In this document: positions 57,084-64,000 of the stretch, in pieces
How the letters are laid out: every line of letters starts with the position of its first letter
How positions within the stretch are numbered: the first letter of the stretch is position 1
Origin: Pseudomonas sp. BCA17
Lineage (GTDB): Bacteria > Pseudomonadota > Gammaproteobacteria > Pseudomonadales > Pseudomonadaceae
DNA length: 64,000 bases
NCBI RefSeq assembly: GCF_004519405.1
Contig: NZ_SGWI01000003.1
Span: 496,001-560,000 of the forward strand
Direction of reading: 5' to 3'
Notes under the pieces: generated by a model
Database searches by the model: none
Seen by the model: the letters and a program-made list of their open reading frames with translations, nothing else
What the model was told of the DNA's origin: nothing
Program-made: the position numbers and the translations under genes

Positions 57084-57701
57084 ATGTACCACGGTGAACG
57101 ATTCAACGCCTGGAGCCATTTGCTCGGTACAGTCGCGGCGTGTATTGGTGCAGTGTGGATGTTGGTGGTGGCGAGCCTGGATGGCAGCCCCTGGAAAATT
57201 GTCAGCGTGGCGATTTATGGCTTTACGCTGTTGGTGCTCTACAGCGCGTCGACCGTGTACCACAGCGTGCGCGGGCGACGAAAAGAGATCATGCAGAAGG
57301 TCGACCATTTTTCGATCTACCTGCTGATTGCCGGGAGCTACACGCCGTTTTGCCTGGTGACCTTGCGCGGCCCCTGGGGTTGGACATTGTTCGGCATCGT
57401 GTGGGGCCTTGCGGTGATCGGCATCCTGCAGGAGATCAAGCCGCGCTCCGAGGCGCGCATCCTGTCGATCGTGATCTACGCGGTGATGGGCTGGATCGTG
57501 CTGGTGGCCGTCAAGCCGCTGATCGCTGCGCTGGGTACGGCGGGGTTTACCTGGCTGGCGGCAGGCGGAGTGTTGTACACCGTCGGTATCATCTTCTTTG
57601 CCCTGGAGGACCGGCTGCGGCATTCCCACGGGATCTGGCATCTGTTCGTGATCGGCGGCAGCCTGCTGCACTTCGTGGCGATCATGCACTACGTGATCTG
57701 A
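57084..57701 (+). CDS. hemolysin III / YqfA (TrhA) family membrane protein
   Basis: 205 residues with seven hydrophobic spans. Family motifs are ERFNAWSHLLGTV at the N-terminus, STVYHSVRG, KVDHFSIYLLIAGSYTPF and GIWHLFVIGGSLLHF, whose His/Asp residues form the metal site of the PAQR-like fold. The physiological role is uncertain; the toxin name is historical. ATG 57084 follows AGGAGG. Confidence 0.92.
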   Translation: MYHGERFNAWSHLLGTVAACIGAVWMLVVASLDGSPWKIVSVAIYGFTLLVLYSASTVYHSVRGRRKEIMQKVDHFSIYLLIAGSYTPFCLVTLRGPWGWTLFGIVWGLAVIGILQEIKPRSEARILSIVIYAVMGWIVLVAVKPLIAALGTAGFTWLAAGGVLYTVGIIFFALEDRLRHSHGIWHLFVIGGSLLHFVAIMHYVI

Positions 57702-57715
57702 CGGCCGGCAGGGTC

Positions 57716-58618
57716 CTACAGTCTCTCCAGCAGCTCTCTGGCGCGCAGGCCAAAGATCTCCAGCAGCTTGGCCAACATATGCGGCGGCGGCTCGTCGCCA
57801 CGGGTCAAGGCGTACAGGGTGATGGGCAGCGGCGGTGTGAGCGTGCGGATGCGGGTTGTGACAGTGGAGGCGCCAAGGGCGGTGAAAGGGTCGATGACGG
57901 TCAGACCGGCGCCGGACTCCACCATGGCACGGGCCAGTGAGTAGGTCTGTACGGAGAGGGTCACCCGAGGCGCCGGGTCGACGTTTTCCAGGTAACTGTC
58001 GAGTTTTGCCGCCAACGGGTCAGCGCTGGACAAGCCAATCAATGGCGCGCCGGCCAGGTCTGCCAAGGGTAACGGTTGACTCAACTCGGTTTCGGGCCAA
58101 TAGCCTTTGGATGCCAGTGCCACCAGCACACCGTTGGCCAGCACCTGAGTGGTCAGCCCCGGATGGCCGGAGAAGTTGAGCGTCAGCGCGAGGTCGATCT
58201 CGCGCATCAACAGCTTCTGCACCAGCTCGCGGCTATGGTCGCTGGACAGTTCGCAGGCGATGTCCGGGTAAGCGCGTTTCCATTCAAGAACCGCCGGTGG
58301 CAACAACGACAATGCGAGTGCCGGAATTGCACCGATGCGCACGCTTTGCCCGGGTTCACGGCGCAAGCTCTTGGCCAGGCGCCGCACACCTTGCAGGCTT
58401 TGGGTGACTTTCTCCACTTCACTTTCCAGCGCCAGGGCTTCCGGGGTGGGCTGCAGTTTGCCGCGCACCCGCAGGAACAGCGGAAAGCCCAACTGCAATT
58501 CGGCGTGTTGCAACACCTTGGTCACCGCCGGTTGCGAGACATGCAGCAACTGCGCGGCGGCGCTGATGGAGCCGGTCTGGCGGATGGCCTGGAAGATTTC
58601 GATATGACGCAGGCGCAT
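57716..58618 (-). CDS. LysR-family transcriptional regulator
   Basis: 300 residues from ATG 58618 (MRLRHIEIFQAIRQTGSISA). The helix-turn-helix includes SAAAQLLHVSQPAVTKVLQH. It is divergent from the D-amino-acid dehydrogenase-like gene 106 bases away, so it most likely controls that operon. The ligand is unknown. A longer in-frame start at 58762 would overlap the neighbour and is not favoured. Confidence 0.93.
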   Translation of the reverse strand: MRLRHIEIFQAIRQTGSISAAAQLLHVSQPAVTKVLQHAELQLGFPLFLRVRGKLQPTPEALALESEVEKVTQSLQGVRRLAKSLRREPGQSVRIGAIPALALSLLPPAVLEWKRAYPDIACELSSDHSRELVQKLLMREIDLALTLNFSGHPGLTTQVLANGVLVALASKGYWPETELSQPLPLADLAGAPLIGLSSADPLAAKLDSYLENVDPAPRVTLSVQTYSLARAMVESGAGLTVIDPFTALGASTVTTRIRTLTPPLPITLYALTRGDEPPPHMLAKLLEIFGLRARELLERL

Positions 58619-58724
58619 GGCAAGTCCATAACCTTTGTTTATAGGTAGCCCATCTTTATTCATTGTCGGTGGCCTGTCACCTGCCTCTACCCTGAAACCT
58701 CTTACTTCAAAGACGGGGGCGGGG

Positions 58725-59966
58725 ATGGCCAGGCGAGTGTGCATCATTGGCGGTGGCGTCATCGGTTTGGCCAGTGCCTACGCGCTGGTGCGCGCGGGCC
58801 ATGAGGTGACGGTGATCGAGGCACGCGACAGCCTGGGCAGTGAAACCAGCTTCGCCAACGGCGGGCAGTTGTCCTATCGCTATGTCGCGCCGTTGGCCGA
58901 CGCTGGTGTACCCCTGCAAGCCATCGGCTGGTTGCTGCGCGGTGACTCGCCGCTGAAACTGCGCCCGCGTCTCGACCGCCGGCAATGGCGCTGGATGGCC
59001 GCGTTTCTTGGCGCCTGCCGTGGCTCAGTCAACCAGCGTAATGCCGCGCACCTGCTGCGTCTGGCGTGCCTGAGCCAGAGCACGTTGCAGCGGTGGCGCG
59101 AGGATGATCATCTGGACGGTTTCGACTGGCGGCGTAATGGCAAGTTGGTGACCTTCCGCCACGCGGCGACGTTTGAGCGCGCGCGCAGCAAAGTCACGGA
59201 CATTCTCCAGCAGCAGGTGCTGTCGGCTGCCGATTGTGTGCGCCTGGAGCCCGCCCTGGCGAGCGGTGATTTTGTCGGCGGCATTTACACACCGAACGAA
59301 GAAGTGGCCGATTGTCATGCCTTCTGCCGGCGACTCGCCGCGCGGCTTGAGGCGTCGGGCCGGTGCAGGTTTTTAGTGGGGCGCAGGGTGACTGCGATTC
59401 GCCACGCCAACGGTGCGGTGCAGGCCGTCGAACTGGGTGATGAGGTGATGCCGGTGGATCAGCTTGTGCTCGCTGCTGGCCATCGCAGTGCTGATTTGGG
59501 CTTGCCGGGGTTATCGCTGCCGCTGTACCCGCTCAAGGGCTACAGCCTGAGCGTGCCCATCGGCCCACAGCACCAGGCGCCGCAGGTGAGCATTACCGAT
59601 TACGACCGCAAGATCGTCTACGCACGCATCGGTGAGCAATTGCGGGTGGCGGCGATGGTGGACATCGTCGGGTTTGACGCCCGGCTTGAACCCAAGCGCC
59701 TGGCATTGATGAAGCGTCAGGCGCTGGAGACTTTTCCTCTGGCCGGCGACTACGCCCACGCGCTCGAATGGGCCGGCATGCGTCCGGCCACCCCGACCGG
59801 CGTGCCGCTGATCGGTGCCAGTGTTTATCGCAACCTATGGTTGAACCTGGGCCACGGCGCGCTCGGTTTTACCCTGGCCAGCGGTAGTGGCCAACTCCTG
59901 GCCGAGTTGATTGGCCAGCACGTCCCTTCCATTGATATGCGGGGCCTGGCGCCCCGCGCTGCGTGA
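58725..59966 (+). CDS. D-amino-acid dehydrogenase-like FAD oxidoreductase
   Basis: 413 residues, DAO/DadA family. The dinucleotide-binding motif CIIGGGVIGLASAYALVRAG starts near residue 6. The segment SFANGGQLSYRYVAPLADAG matches DadA proteins, and the C-terminal half has NLGHGALGFTLASGSGQLLAE. It oxidises a D-amino acid to the imino acid, probably passing electrons to the respiratory chain. A RidA protein and an amino-acid binding protein follow in the same direction. The substrate may differ from the alanine of the classic DadA. Confidence 0.9.
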   Translation: MARRVCIIGGGVIGLASAYALVRAGHEVTVIEARDSLGSETSFANGGQLSYRYVAPLADAGVPLQAIGWLLRGDSPLKLRPRLDRRQWRWMAAFLGACRGSVNQRNAAHLLRLACLSQSTLQRWREDDHLDGFDWRRNGKLVTFRHAATFERARSKVTDILQQQVLSAADCVRLEPALASGDFVGGIYTPNEEVADCHAFCRRLAARLEASGRCRFLVGRRVTAIRHANGAVQAVELGDEVMPVDQLVLAAGHRSADLGLPGLSLPLYPLKGYSLSVPIGPQHQAPQVSITDYDRKIVYARIGEQLRVAAMVDIVGFDARLEPKRLALMKRQALETFPLAGDYAHALEWAGMRPATPTGVPLIGASVYRNLWLNLGHGALGFTLASGSGQLLAELIGQHVPSIDMRGLAPRAA

Positions 59967-59975
59967 GGATGCTCC

Positions 59976-60326
59976 ATGACCATCAGCCGAATCGACAGCA
60001 ACGAGCGTCTCTCTGGAGCCGTCACTTTCAAGGACCTTGTGTTTATTTCGGGGCAAGTGCCGGGCGAAGGCCAGGACGTGGCGACACAAACCCGAGAAGT
60101 CCTGGCAAAGCTCGATGTGCTGCTGGCCCAGGCCGGCAGCGACAAGGACCATCTGCTCAATGCGACTATTTATCTGAAAGATATCGGCGAGGGTTTTGCG
60201 CCTATGAATGAAGTGTGGTCTGCGTGGCTGTCGCCAGGCCGGGCGCCAACGCGCACCACGCTGCAAGCGGAGCTGGCGCGGCCAAGTGTGCGGGTGGAAA
60301 TCAGCGTGATCGCTGTACGTAAATAA
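59976..60326 (+). CDS. RidA family imine/enamine deaminase
   Basis: 116 residues of the RidA (YjgF/YER057c) family. RidA hydrolyses reactive 2-imino acids to keto acids. The conserved Arg lies in APTRTTLQAELARP, with NATIYLKDIGEGFAPMNEVW before it. Its position 9 bases after a D-amino-acid dehydrogenase gene suggests it clears that enzyme's imine product. Confidence 0.9.
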   Translation: MTISRIDSNERLSGAVTFKDLVFISGQVPGEGQDVATQTREVLAKLDVLLAQAGSDKDHLLNATIYLKDIGEGFAPMNEVWSAWLSPGRAPTRTTLQAELARPSVRVEISVIAVRK

Positions 60327-60351
60327 CCAGAAAAACCAACGGAGAATAACA

Positions 60352-61254
60352 ATGAAAAAGATCCTGTTGAGCGGCTGCACCTTGGGGCTTTTATTGGGAG
60401 CACAGGTTTATGCGAACCAAGCGCCGTTGGACGGGACGCTGGGCAAGATCGCCAGCGCCCAATCCGTCACGCTGGGCTATCGCGATGCGTCTGTGCCGTT
60501 TTCCTATGTCGGGGACAACAGCGGCAAACCCATGGGGTATTCGGTTGAGTTGGCGAACAAGATCGTTGAGCGTATCCAGCAGAAAACCGGCGTGGCGGAC
60601 CTCAAGGTGAAATACACCCTGGTGACCTCCCAAACCCGCATTCCCCTGGTGCAGAACGGCACCGTCGACCTGGAGTGCGGCTCCACCGGGGTGACGGCCG
60701 AACGGCAGAAGCAGGTGGCTTTTTCCTATGGTTTTATCTACGTGAAAGGCCAGTTGCTCACCGCCAGGGACAGCGGCATCAAGGGGTTCGACGACCTCAA
60801 GGGCAAGAACGTAGTGACCACCGCGGGCACCACCAACGAGCGCTTTCTCAAGAGCTATAACGCCGAGCACAAGGCCAATATGTTCGTGATCAGCGCCAAG
60901 GACCATGGCGAAGCGTTCAAGATGTTGGAGACCGGCCGTGCGGTCGCGTTCTACATGGATGACGCGCTGCTTTATGGTGAGCGCGCCAAGGCCAGGGACC
61001 CGCACCACTGGGTGGTGGTCGGCAAGGAGCAATCGAGGGAAATCTACAGCTGCATGGTGCGCAAGGACGACCCGCAGTTTCTTGCCGTGGTCAACGAAAC
61101 CCTCGGTGACCTGTACCGCAGCGGGGAGATCAATGGGATTTACCAGCGCTGGTTTGAGCAGCCGATTCCGCCCAAGGGCCTGAACCTGGAATTCCCGATG
61201 ACCCGTGAGTTGAAGGCGATTATCGCCAACCCGACCAGTGACCCTGTGGACTGA
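60352..61254 (+). CDS. amino-acid ABC transporter substrate-binding protein (GltI-like), no permease nearby
   Basis: 300 residues with a signal peptide (KILLSGCTLGLLLGAQVYA, cleavage near residue 22). It has family 3 solute-binding motifs (YRDASVPFSYVGDNSGKPMG, VDLECGSTGVTAERQKQVAF). It should bind a polar amino acid in the periplasm. No permease or ATPase gene follows; rsmE is on the opposite strand. It probably uses a transporter encoded elsewhere. It starts 25 bases after the RidA gene. Confidence 0.92.
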   Translation: MKKILLSGCTLGLLLGAQVYANQAPLDGTLGKIASAQSVTLGYRDASVPFSYVGDNSGKPMGYSVELANKIVERIQQKTGVADLKVKYTLVTSQTRIPLVQNGTVDLECGSTGVTAERQKQVAFSYGFIYVKGQLLTARDSGIKGFDDLKGKNVVTTAGTTNERFLKSYNAEHKANMFVISAKDHGEAFKMLETGRAVAFYMDDALLYGERAKARDPHHWVVVGKEQSREIYSCMVRKDDPQFLAVVNETLGDLYRSGEINGIYQRWFEQPIPPKGLNLEFPMTRELKAIIANPTSDPVD

Positions 61255-61284
61255 TCTGAGTGCGGGCAGGGCGTGGTCCCGTTA

Positions 61285-61309
61285 GCGGTGTATCAAACAC
61301 CTGCTTTTT
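61285..61309 (+). terminator. candidate terminator after the binding-protein gene
   Basis: GCGGTGT-ATCAA-ACACC(t)GC followed by TTTTT, 30 bases after the stop. The stem has one bulged T. This is plausible, since the gene is the last of its operon and rsmE converges on it. Confidence 0.55.
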
Positions 61310-61388
61310 CTGACCCGCTGCTATCGGGAGTCAGTGCGAATCGTCGCACTGCCCCTTGCACATTTTTGCTTGAGGTTGCCGCGCGGGT

Positions 61389-62108
61389 TCAGAAATCGCC
61401 CCACAGTTGTTGGGCGACGGCCAGCGCTACTACCGGCGCGGTTTCGGTGCGCAGCACCCGTGGGCCAAGGCGGGCGGCGTGGTAGCCGGCGCTTTGGGCG
61501 GTTTCGACTTCGTTGTCCGTCAGCCCGCCCTCGGGGCCGATCAGGAAGGCCAGGCTCGACGGTTTGGCGTGGCTGACCATCGGCTCGGCCACCGGGTGCA
61601 GCACCAGCTTCAGGTCTGCCTCGGTCTGCTTCAACCAGTCCGCCAACAGCAACGGCGGATTAATCACCGGCACCGTCGAACGCCCGCATTGCTCGCAGGC
61701 GCTGATCGCCACCTGGCGCCAGTGCAGCAGGCGTTTGTCGGCACGTTCGTCTTTGAGGCGCACCTCGCAGCGCTCGCTGAAAATGGGGGTGATCGCATTG
61801 ACGCCCAGTTCGGTGGCTTTTTGAATCGCCCAATCCATGCGCTCGCCCCGGGACAGGCCCTGGCCGAGGTGGATGTGCAGCGGTGATTCGGTCTGGCCCG
61901 CAAAACTCTCGGTCAGTTGCACGATGACGCGCTTCTTGCCGACTTCCAGCAAGTTGCCCAGGAATTCCTGGCCGGAACCGTCGAACAATTGCACGGCGTC
62001 GCCTTCGACCATGCGCAACACGCGGCTGATGTAATGCGCCTGGGCCTCGGGCAGCTCAACGTCGCCGAGGCTCAGCGGGGTGTCGGTGAAAAAGCGGGAC
62101 AATCTCAT
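61389..62108 (-). CDS. rsmE: 16S rRNA (uracil(1498)-N3)-methyltransferase
   Basis: 239 residues, SPOUT methyltransferase. RsmE modifies U1498 of 16S rRNA. The C-terminal knot motifs FLIGPEGGLTDNEVE and LGPRVLRTETAPVVAL are characteristic. ATG 62108 gives MRLSRFF; bioA lies just upstream on the same strand (30 bases), so the two may be co-transcribed. Confidence 0.96.
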   Translation of the reverse strand: MRLSRFFTDTPLSLGDVELPEAQAHYISRVLRMVEGDAVQLFDGSGQEFLGNLLEVGKKRVIVQLTESFAGQTESPLHIHLGQGLSRGERMDWAIQKATELGVNAITPIFSERCEVRLKDERADKRLLHWRQVAISACEQCGRSTVPVINPPLLLADWLKQTEADLKLVLHPVAEPMVSHAKPSSLAFLIGPEGGLTDNEVETAQSAGYHAARLGPRVLRTETAPVVALAVAQQLWGDF

Positions 62109-62138
62109 TTCTGTTCTCTGGAAAAGGTGTGTCGGCAA

Positions 62139-63545
62139 TCAACCCGGATCGCGAAAGCCCGGGTGAAAATCCTGTGGCACGGCGACGCTGACGCTGCTGC
62201 TGGTCGCAATATCGATGCCTTCGCTGGCCACCTCGGCAAGGAAGTCGATCTGCTGCGGCGTAATCACATAGGGCGGCAGGAAATACACCACGCTGCCCAG
62301 CGGCCGCAACAGCGCACCGCGTTCCAGAGCGTGTTCGAATACCTTCAGGCCACGGCGTTCCTGCCAGGGGTAGGCGGTCTTGGTGGCTTTGTCCTGGACC
62401 ATCTCGATGGCCAGCACCATGCCGGTCTGGCGGACTTCCGCGACGTGGGGGTGGTCAACCAAATGCGCGGTAGCGGTGGCCATGCGCTGGGCCAGGGCCT
62501 TGTTGTTTTCGATGACGTTGTCTTCTTCGAAAATATCCAGGGTTGCCAGGGCCGCCGCGCACGCCAGCGGGTTGCCGGTGTAGCTGTGGGAGTGCAGGAA
62601 GGCGCGCAGAGTGGGGTAGTCGTCGTAGAACGCGCTGTACACGTCTTCGGTAGTGACCACGGCGGCCAGCGGCAGGTAACCGCCGGTGAGGGCTTTGGAC
62701 AGGCACAGGAAGTCTGGGCGGATGCCGGCCTGCTCACAGGCGAACAGGGTGCCGGTGCGGCCGAAGCCCACGGCGATTTCGTCGTGGATCAGGTGCACGC
62801 CGTAGCGGTCGCAGGCTTCGCGCAGCAGCTTGAGGTATACCGGATGGTACATGCGCATGCCGCCGGCGCCCTGGATCAGCGGTTCGACGATCACCGCGGC
62901 GACCGTTTCATGGTTTTCCGCGAGGGTCTGTTCCATGGCCTGGAACATGTTGCGCGAATGTTCTTCCCAGCTCATGCCCTCGGGGCGCAGATAACAGTCC
63001 GGGCTAGGCACTTTGAGGGTGTCGAGCAGCAGCGCCTTGTAGGTTTCGGTAAACAGCGGCACGTCGCCTACCGACATCGCGGCGATGGTCTCGCCGTGGT
63101 AGCTGTTGGTCAGGGTGACGAAGCGTTTCTTGTTCGGCAGGCCACGGTTGAGCCAATAGTGGAAGCTCATTTTCAGCGCAACTTCGATGCAGGACGAACC
63201 ATTGTCGGCGTAGAAGCACCGGGTCAGGCCTTCGGGCGTGATCTGCACCAGGCGCTCGGACAGCTCAATTACCGGCTGGTGGCTGAAACCGGCGAGGATC
63301 ACGTGTTCAAGCTGGTCGACCTGGTCCTTGATGCGCTGGTTGATGCGCGGGTTGGCGTGGCCAAACACGTTGACCCACCAGGAACTGACGGCATCGAGGT
63401 AGCGCTTGCCTTCGAAGTCTTCCAGCCATACGCCTTCACCGCGCTTGATGGGGACCAGCGGCAATTGCTGGTGGTCTTTCATCTGGGTGCAGGGATGCCA
63501 CAGCACCGCGAGGTCGCGTTGCATCCACTGGTTGTTCAAGCCCAT
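62139..63545 (-). CDS. bioA: adenosylmethionine-8-amino-7-oxononanoate aminotransferase
   Basis: 468 residues, class III PLP aminotransferase. BioA converts 7-keto-8-aminopelargonate to 7,8-diaminopelargonate in biotin synthesis. The PLP Lys is K284 (LSKALTGGYLPLA) with D255 in HLIHDEIAVGFGRTG. VSSWWVNVFGH and SHSYTGNPLACAAAL are BioA marks. ATG 63545 (MGLNNQWMQRDL) is preferred to the longer frame to 63671. Other bio genes are not in the window. Confidence 0.95.
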   Translation of the reverse strand: MGLNNQWMQRDLAVLWHPCTQMKDHQQLPLVPIKRGEGVWLEDFEGKRYLDAVSSWWVNVFGHANPRINQRIKDQVDQLEHVILAGFSHQPVIELSERLVQITPEGLTRCFYADNGSSCIEVALKMSFHYWLNRGLPNKKRFVTLTNSYHGETIAAMSVGDVPLFTETYKALLLDTLKVPSPDCYLRPEGMSWEEHSRNMFQAMEQTLAENHETVAAVIVEPLIQGAGGMRMYHPVYLKLLREACDRYGVHLIHDEIAVGFGRTGTLFACEQAGIRPDFLCLSKALTGGYLPLAAVVTTEDVYSAFYDDYPTLRAFLHSHSYTGNPLACAAALATLDIFEEDNVIENNKALAQRMATATAHLVDHPHVAEVRQTGMVLAIEMVQDKATKTAYPWQERRGLKVFEHALERGALLRPLGSVVYFLPPYVITPQQIDFLAEVASEGIDIATSSSVSVAVPQDFHPGFRDPG

Positions 63546-63817
63546 CGGTTTTCTCCTCGAAGCGGTCCTGCGAACCACGCAGGCGAAACAATCGCGCAAG
63601 CCTATGCAATGGGCGGCCGCGTCACAACCCATTACGTGCGAATAGGCAGTAAACACAGGACGGTCTGTCACGTTTCTTCTGGATAGTCCTTAATCCATTG
63701 TTAATTTAGGCTTCATACCCTCAATATCGTATTTCTCGATATTTCAAAGCGAAATTTTCCGCTTTAATTCGATAGGTAAATCGCTAGGCTTGGCACAGCT
63801 CTTACGGGATTAAGTAC
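63546..63817. promoter_or_regulatory. divergent promoter region bioA / cytochrome b561, with two inverted repeats
   Basis: 272 bases without a gene. AATATCG-N7-CGATATT (63723-63743) and AAAGCG-N8-CGCTTT (63746-63765) are two perfect inverted repeats only two bases apart in an AT-rich stretch. They lie about 55-95 bases before the cytochrome start and could be operators. A weak TGGCAC-like element precedes the start, but it has no proper -12 partner. Confidence 0.5.
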
Positions 63818-64000
63818 ATGCAGCTACGCAATTCAGCGGCCCGCTATGGTTGGGTCAGTATCGTTTTGCACTGGGGTGTCGCTCTGGTGGTGTTTGGTTT
63901 GTTCGCCCTGGGCTTGTGGATGGTCGGTCTCGACTATTACAGCGCCTGGCGCAAAGACGCTCCGGATTTGCACAAGAGCATCGGCATCACGCTGTTCGCC
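63818..64000 (+). CDS. cytochrome b561 family protein, 3' end outside the window
   Basis: The first 61 codons are visible (MQLRNSAARYGWVSIVLHWG). The heme-ligand pattern LHWG in the first span and LHKSIG at the second span match YodB/CybB-type cytochrome b561 proteins, which are small di-heme membrane electron carriers. The start has a modest ribosome site. The remaining spans lie beyond the window. Confidence 0.85.
   Translation, partial: MQLRNSAARYGWVSIVLHWGVALVVFGLFALGLWMVGLDYYSAWRKDAPDLHKSIGITLFA

Noticed and set aside
61917..63686. 589-codon plus-strand frame opposite bioA and rsmE
   Set aside because: It is a composition shadow; bioA on the minus strand has all catalytic motifs.
63790..63806. 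Possible sigma-54 promoter (TTGGCAC, then TTAC)
   Set aside because: The -12 element lacks the essential GC and sits too close to the start; kept only as a remark.

Overview
The window is high-GC chromosomal DNA from a Pseudomonas of the fluorescens/putida type. Several arrangements point there: ftsY-ftsE-ftsX-rpoH, the Pil-Chp chemosensory cluster between gshB and chpC, pyrR-pyrB-pyrC' with a degenerate dihydroorotase, metX-metW-hemW, a complete mdc/mad malonate decarboxylase operon, and short palindromes of the Pseudomonas REP kind in many intergenic gaps. About 70 genes were recognised. I saw no rRNA, tRNA, CRISPR array, transposase, integrase or phage gene. The first gene (HDOD protein) and the last gene (cytochrome b561) are cut by the window edges.

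Layout. 1-9.9 kb: HDOD protein, mutM, ferredoxin, coaD; a minus-strand alcohol/aldehyde oxidation group (aldehyde dehydrogenase, Tat lipoprotein, GMC oxidoreductase) with a divergent TetR regulator and a palindromic operator candidate; a sulfurtransferase; a YheT-like hydrolase; rsmD. 9.9-17.2 kb: paired M16 peptidases, then ftsY-ftsE-ftsX and rpoH with an AlgU-type promoter match and a strong terminator. 17.2-29.5 kb: housekeeping genes (mtgA, DUF423, thiS-thiG, trmB; then on the minus strand DUF3392, hemW, rdgB, DUF4426, metW, metX, yggT, proC, yggS), pilT, an NlpC/P60 peptidase and a TM2 protein. 29.6-35.6 kb: pyrC', pyrB, pyrR, ruvX, algH, tonB, gshB. 35.8-45.6 kb: pilG, pilH, pilI, pilJ, chpA (1933 codons) and chpC, without pilK or chpB.

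45.6-48.8 kb is the one clearly accessory stretch. It holds three tandem copies of a 211-226 bp repeat; a leader with a terminator and hairpins in front of a small DUF6124-type gene; a frameshifted winged-helix/nucleotidyltransferase gene with the debris of a HEPN-type partner; a stand-alone polymorphic toxin type 44 domain gene; and an overlapping membrane-anchored candidate immunity gene. A 105-108 nt element occurs twice, before and after these genes. The two copies can form the same hairpins with compensatory base changes, which suggests a structured RNA. This is the most interesting observation in the window.

48.8-57 kb: mdcABCDEGH, madLM and the convergent regulator mdcR, which together take up malonate and decarboxylate it to acetate. 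57-61.3 kb: a hemolysin III-like membrane protein; a LysR regulator divergent from a D-amino-acid dehydrogenase-like gene; a RidA-family protein; and an amino-acid binding protein with no permease beside it. 61.4-64 kb: rsmE, bioA and the start of a cytochrome b561 gene.
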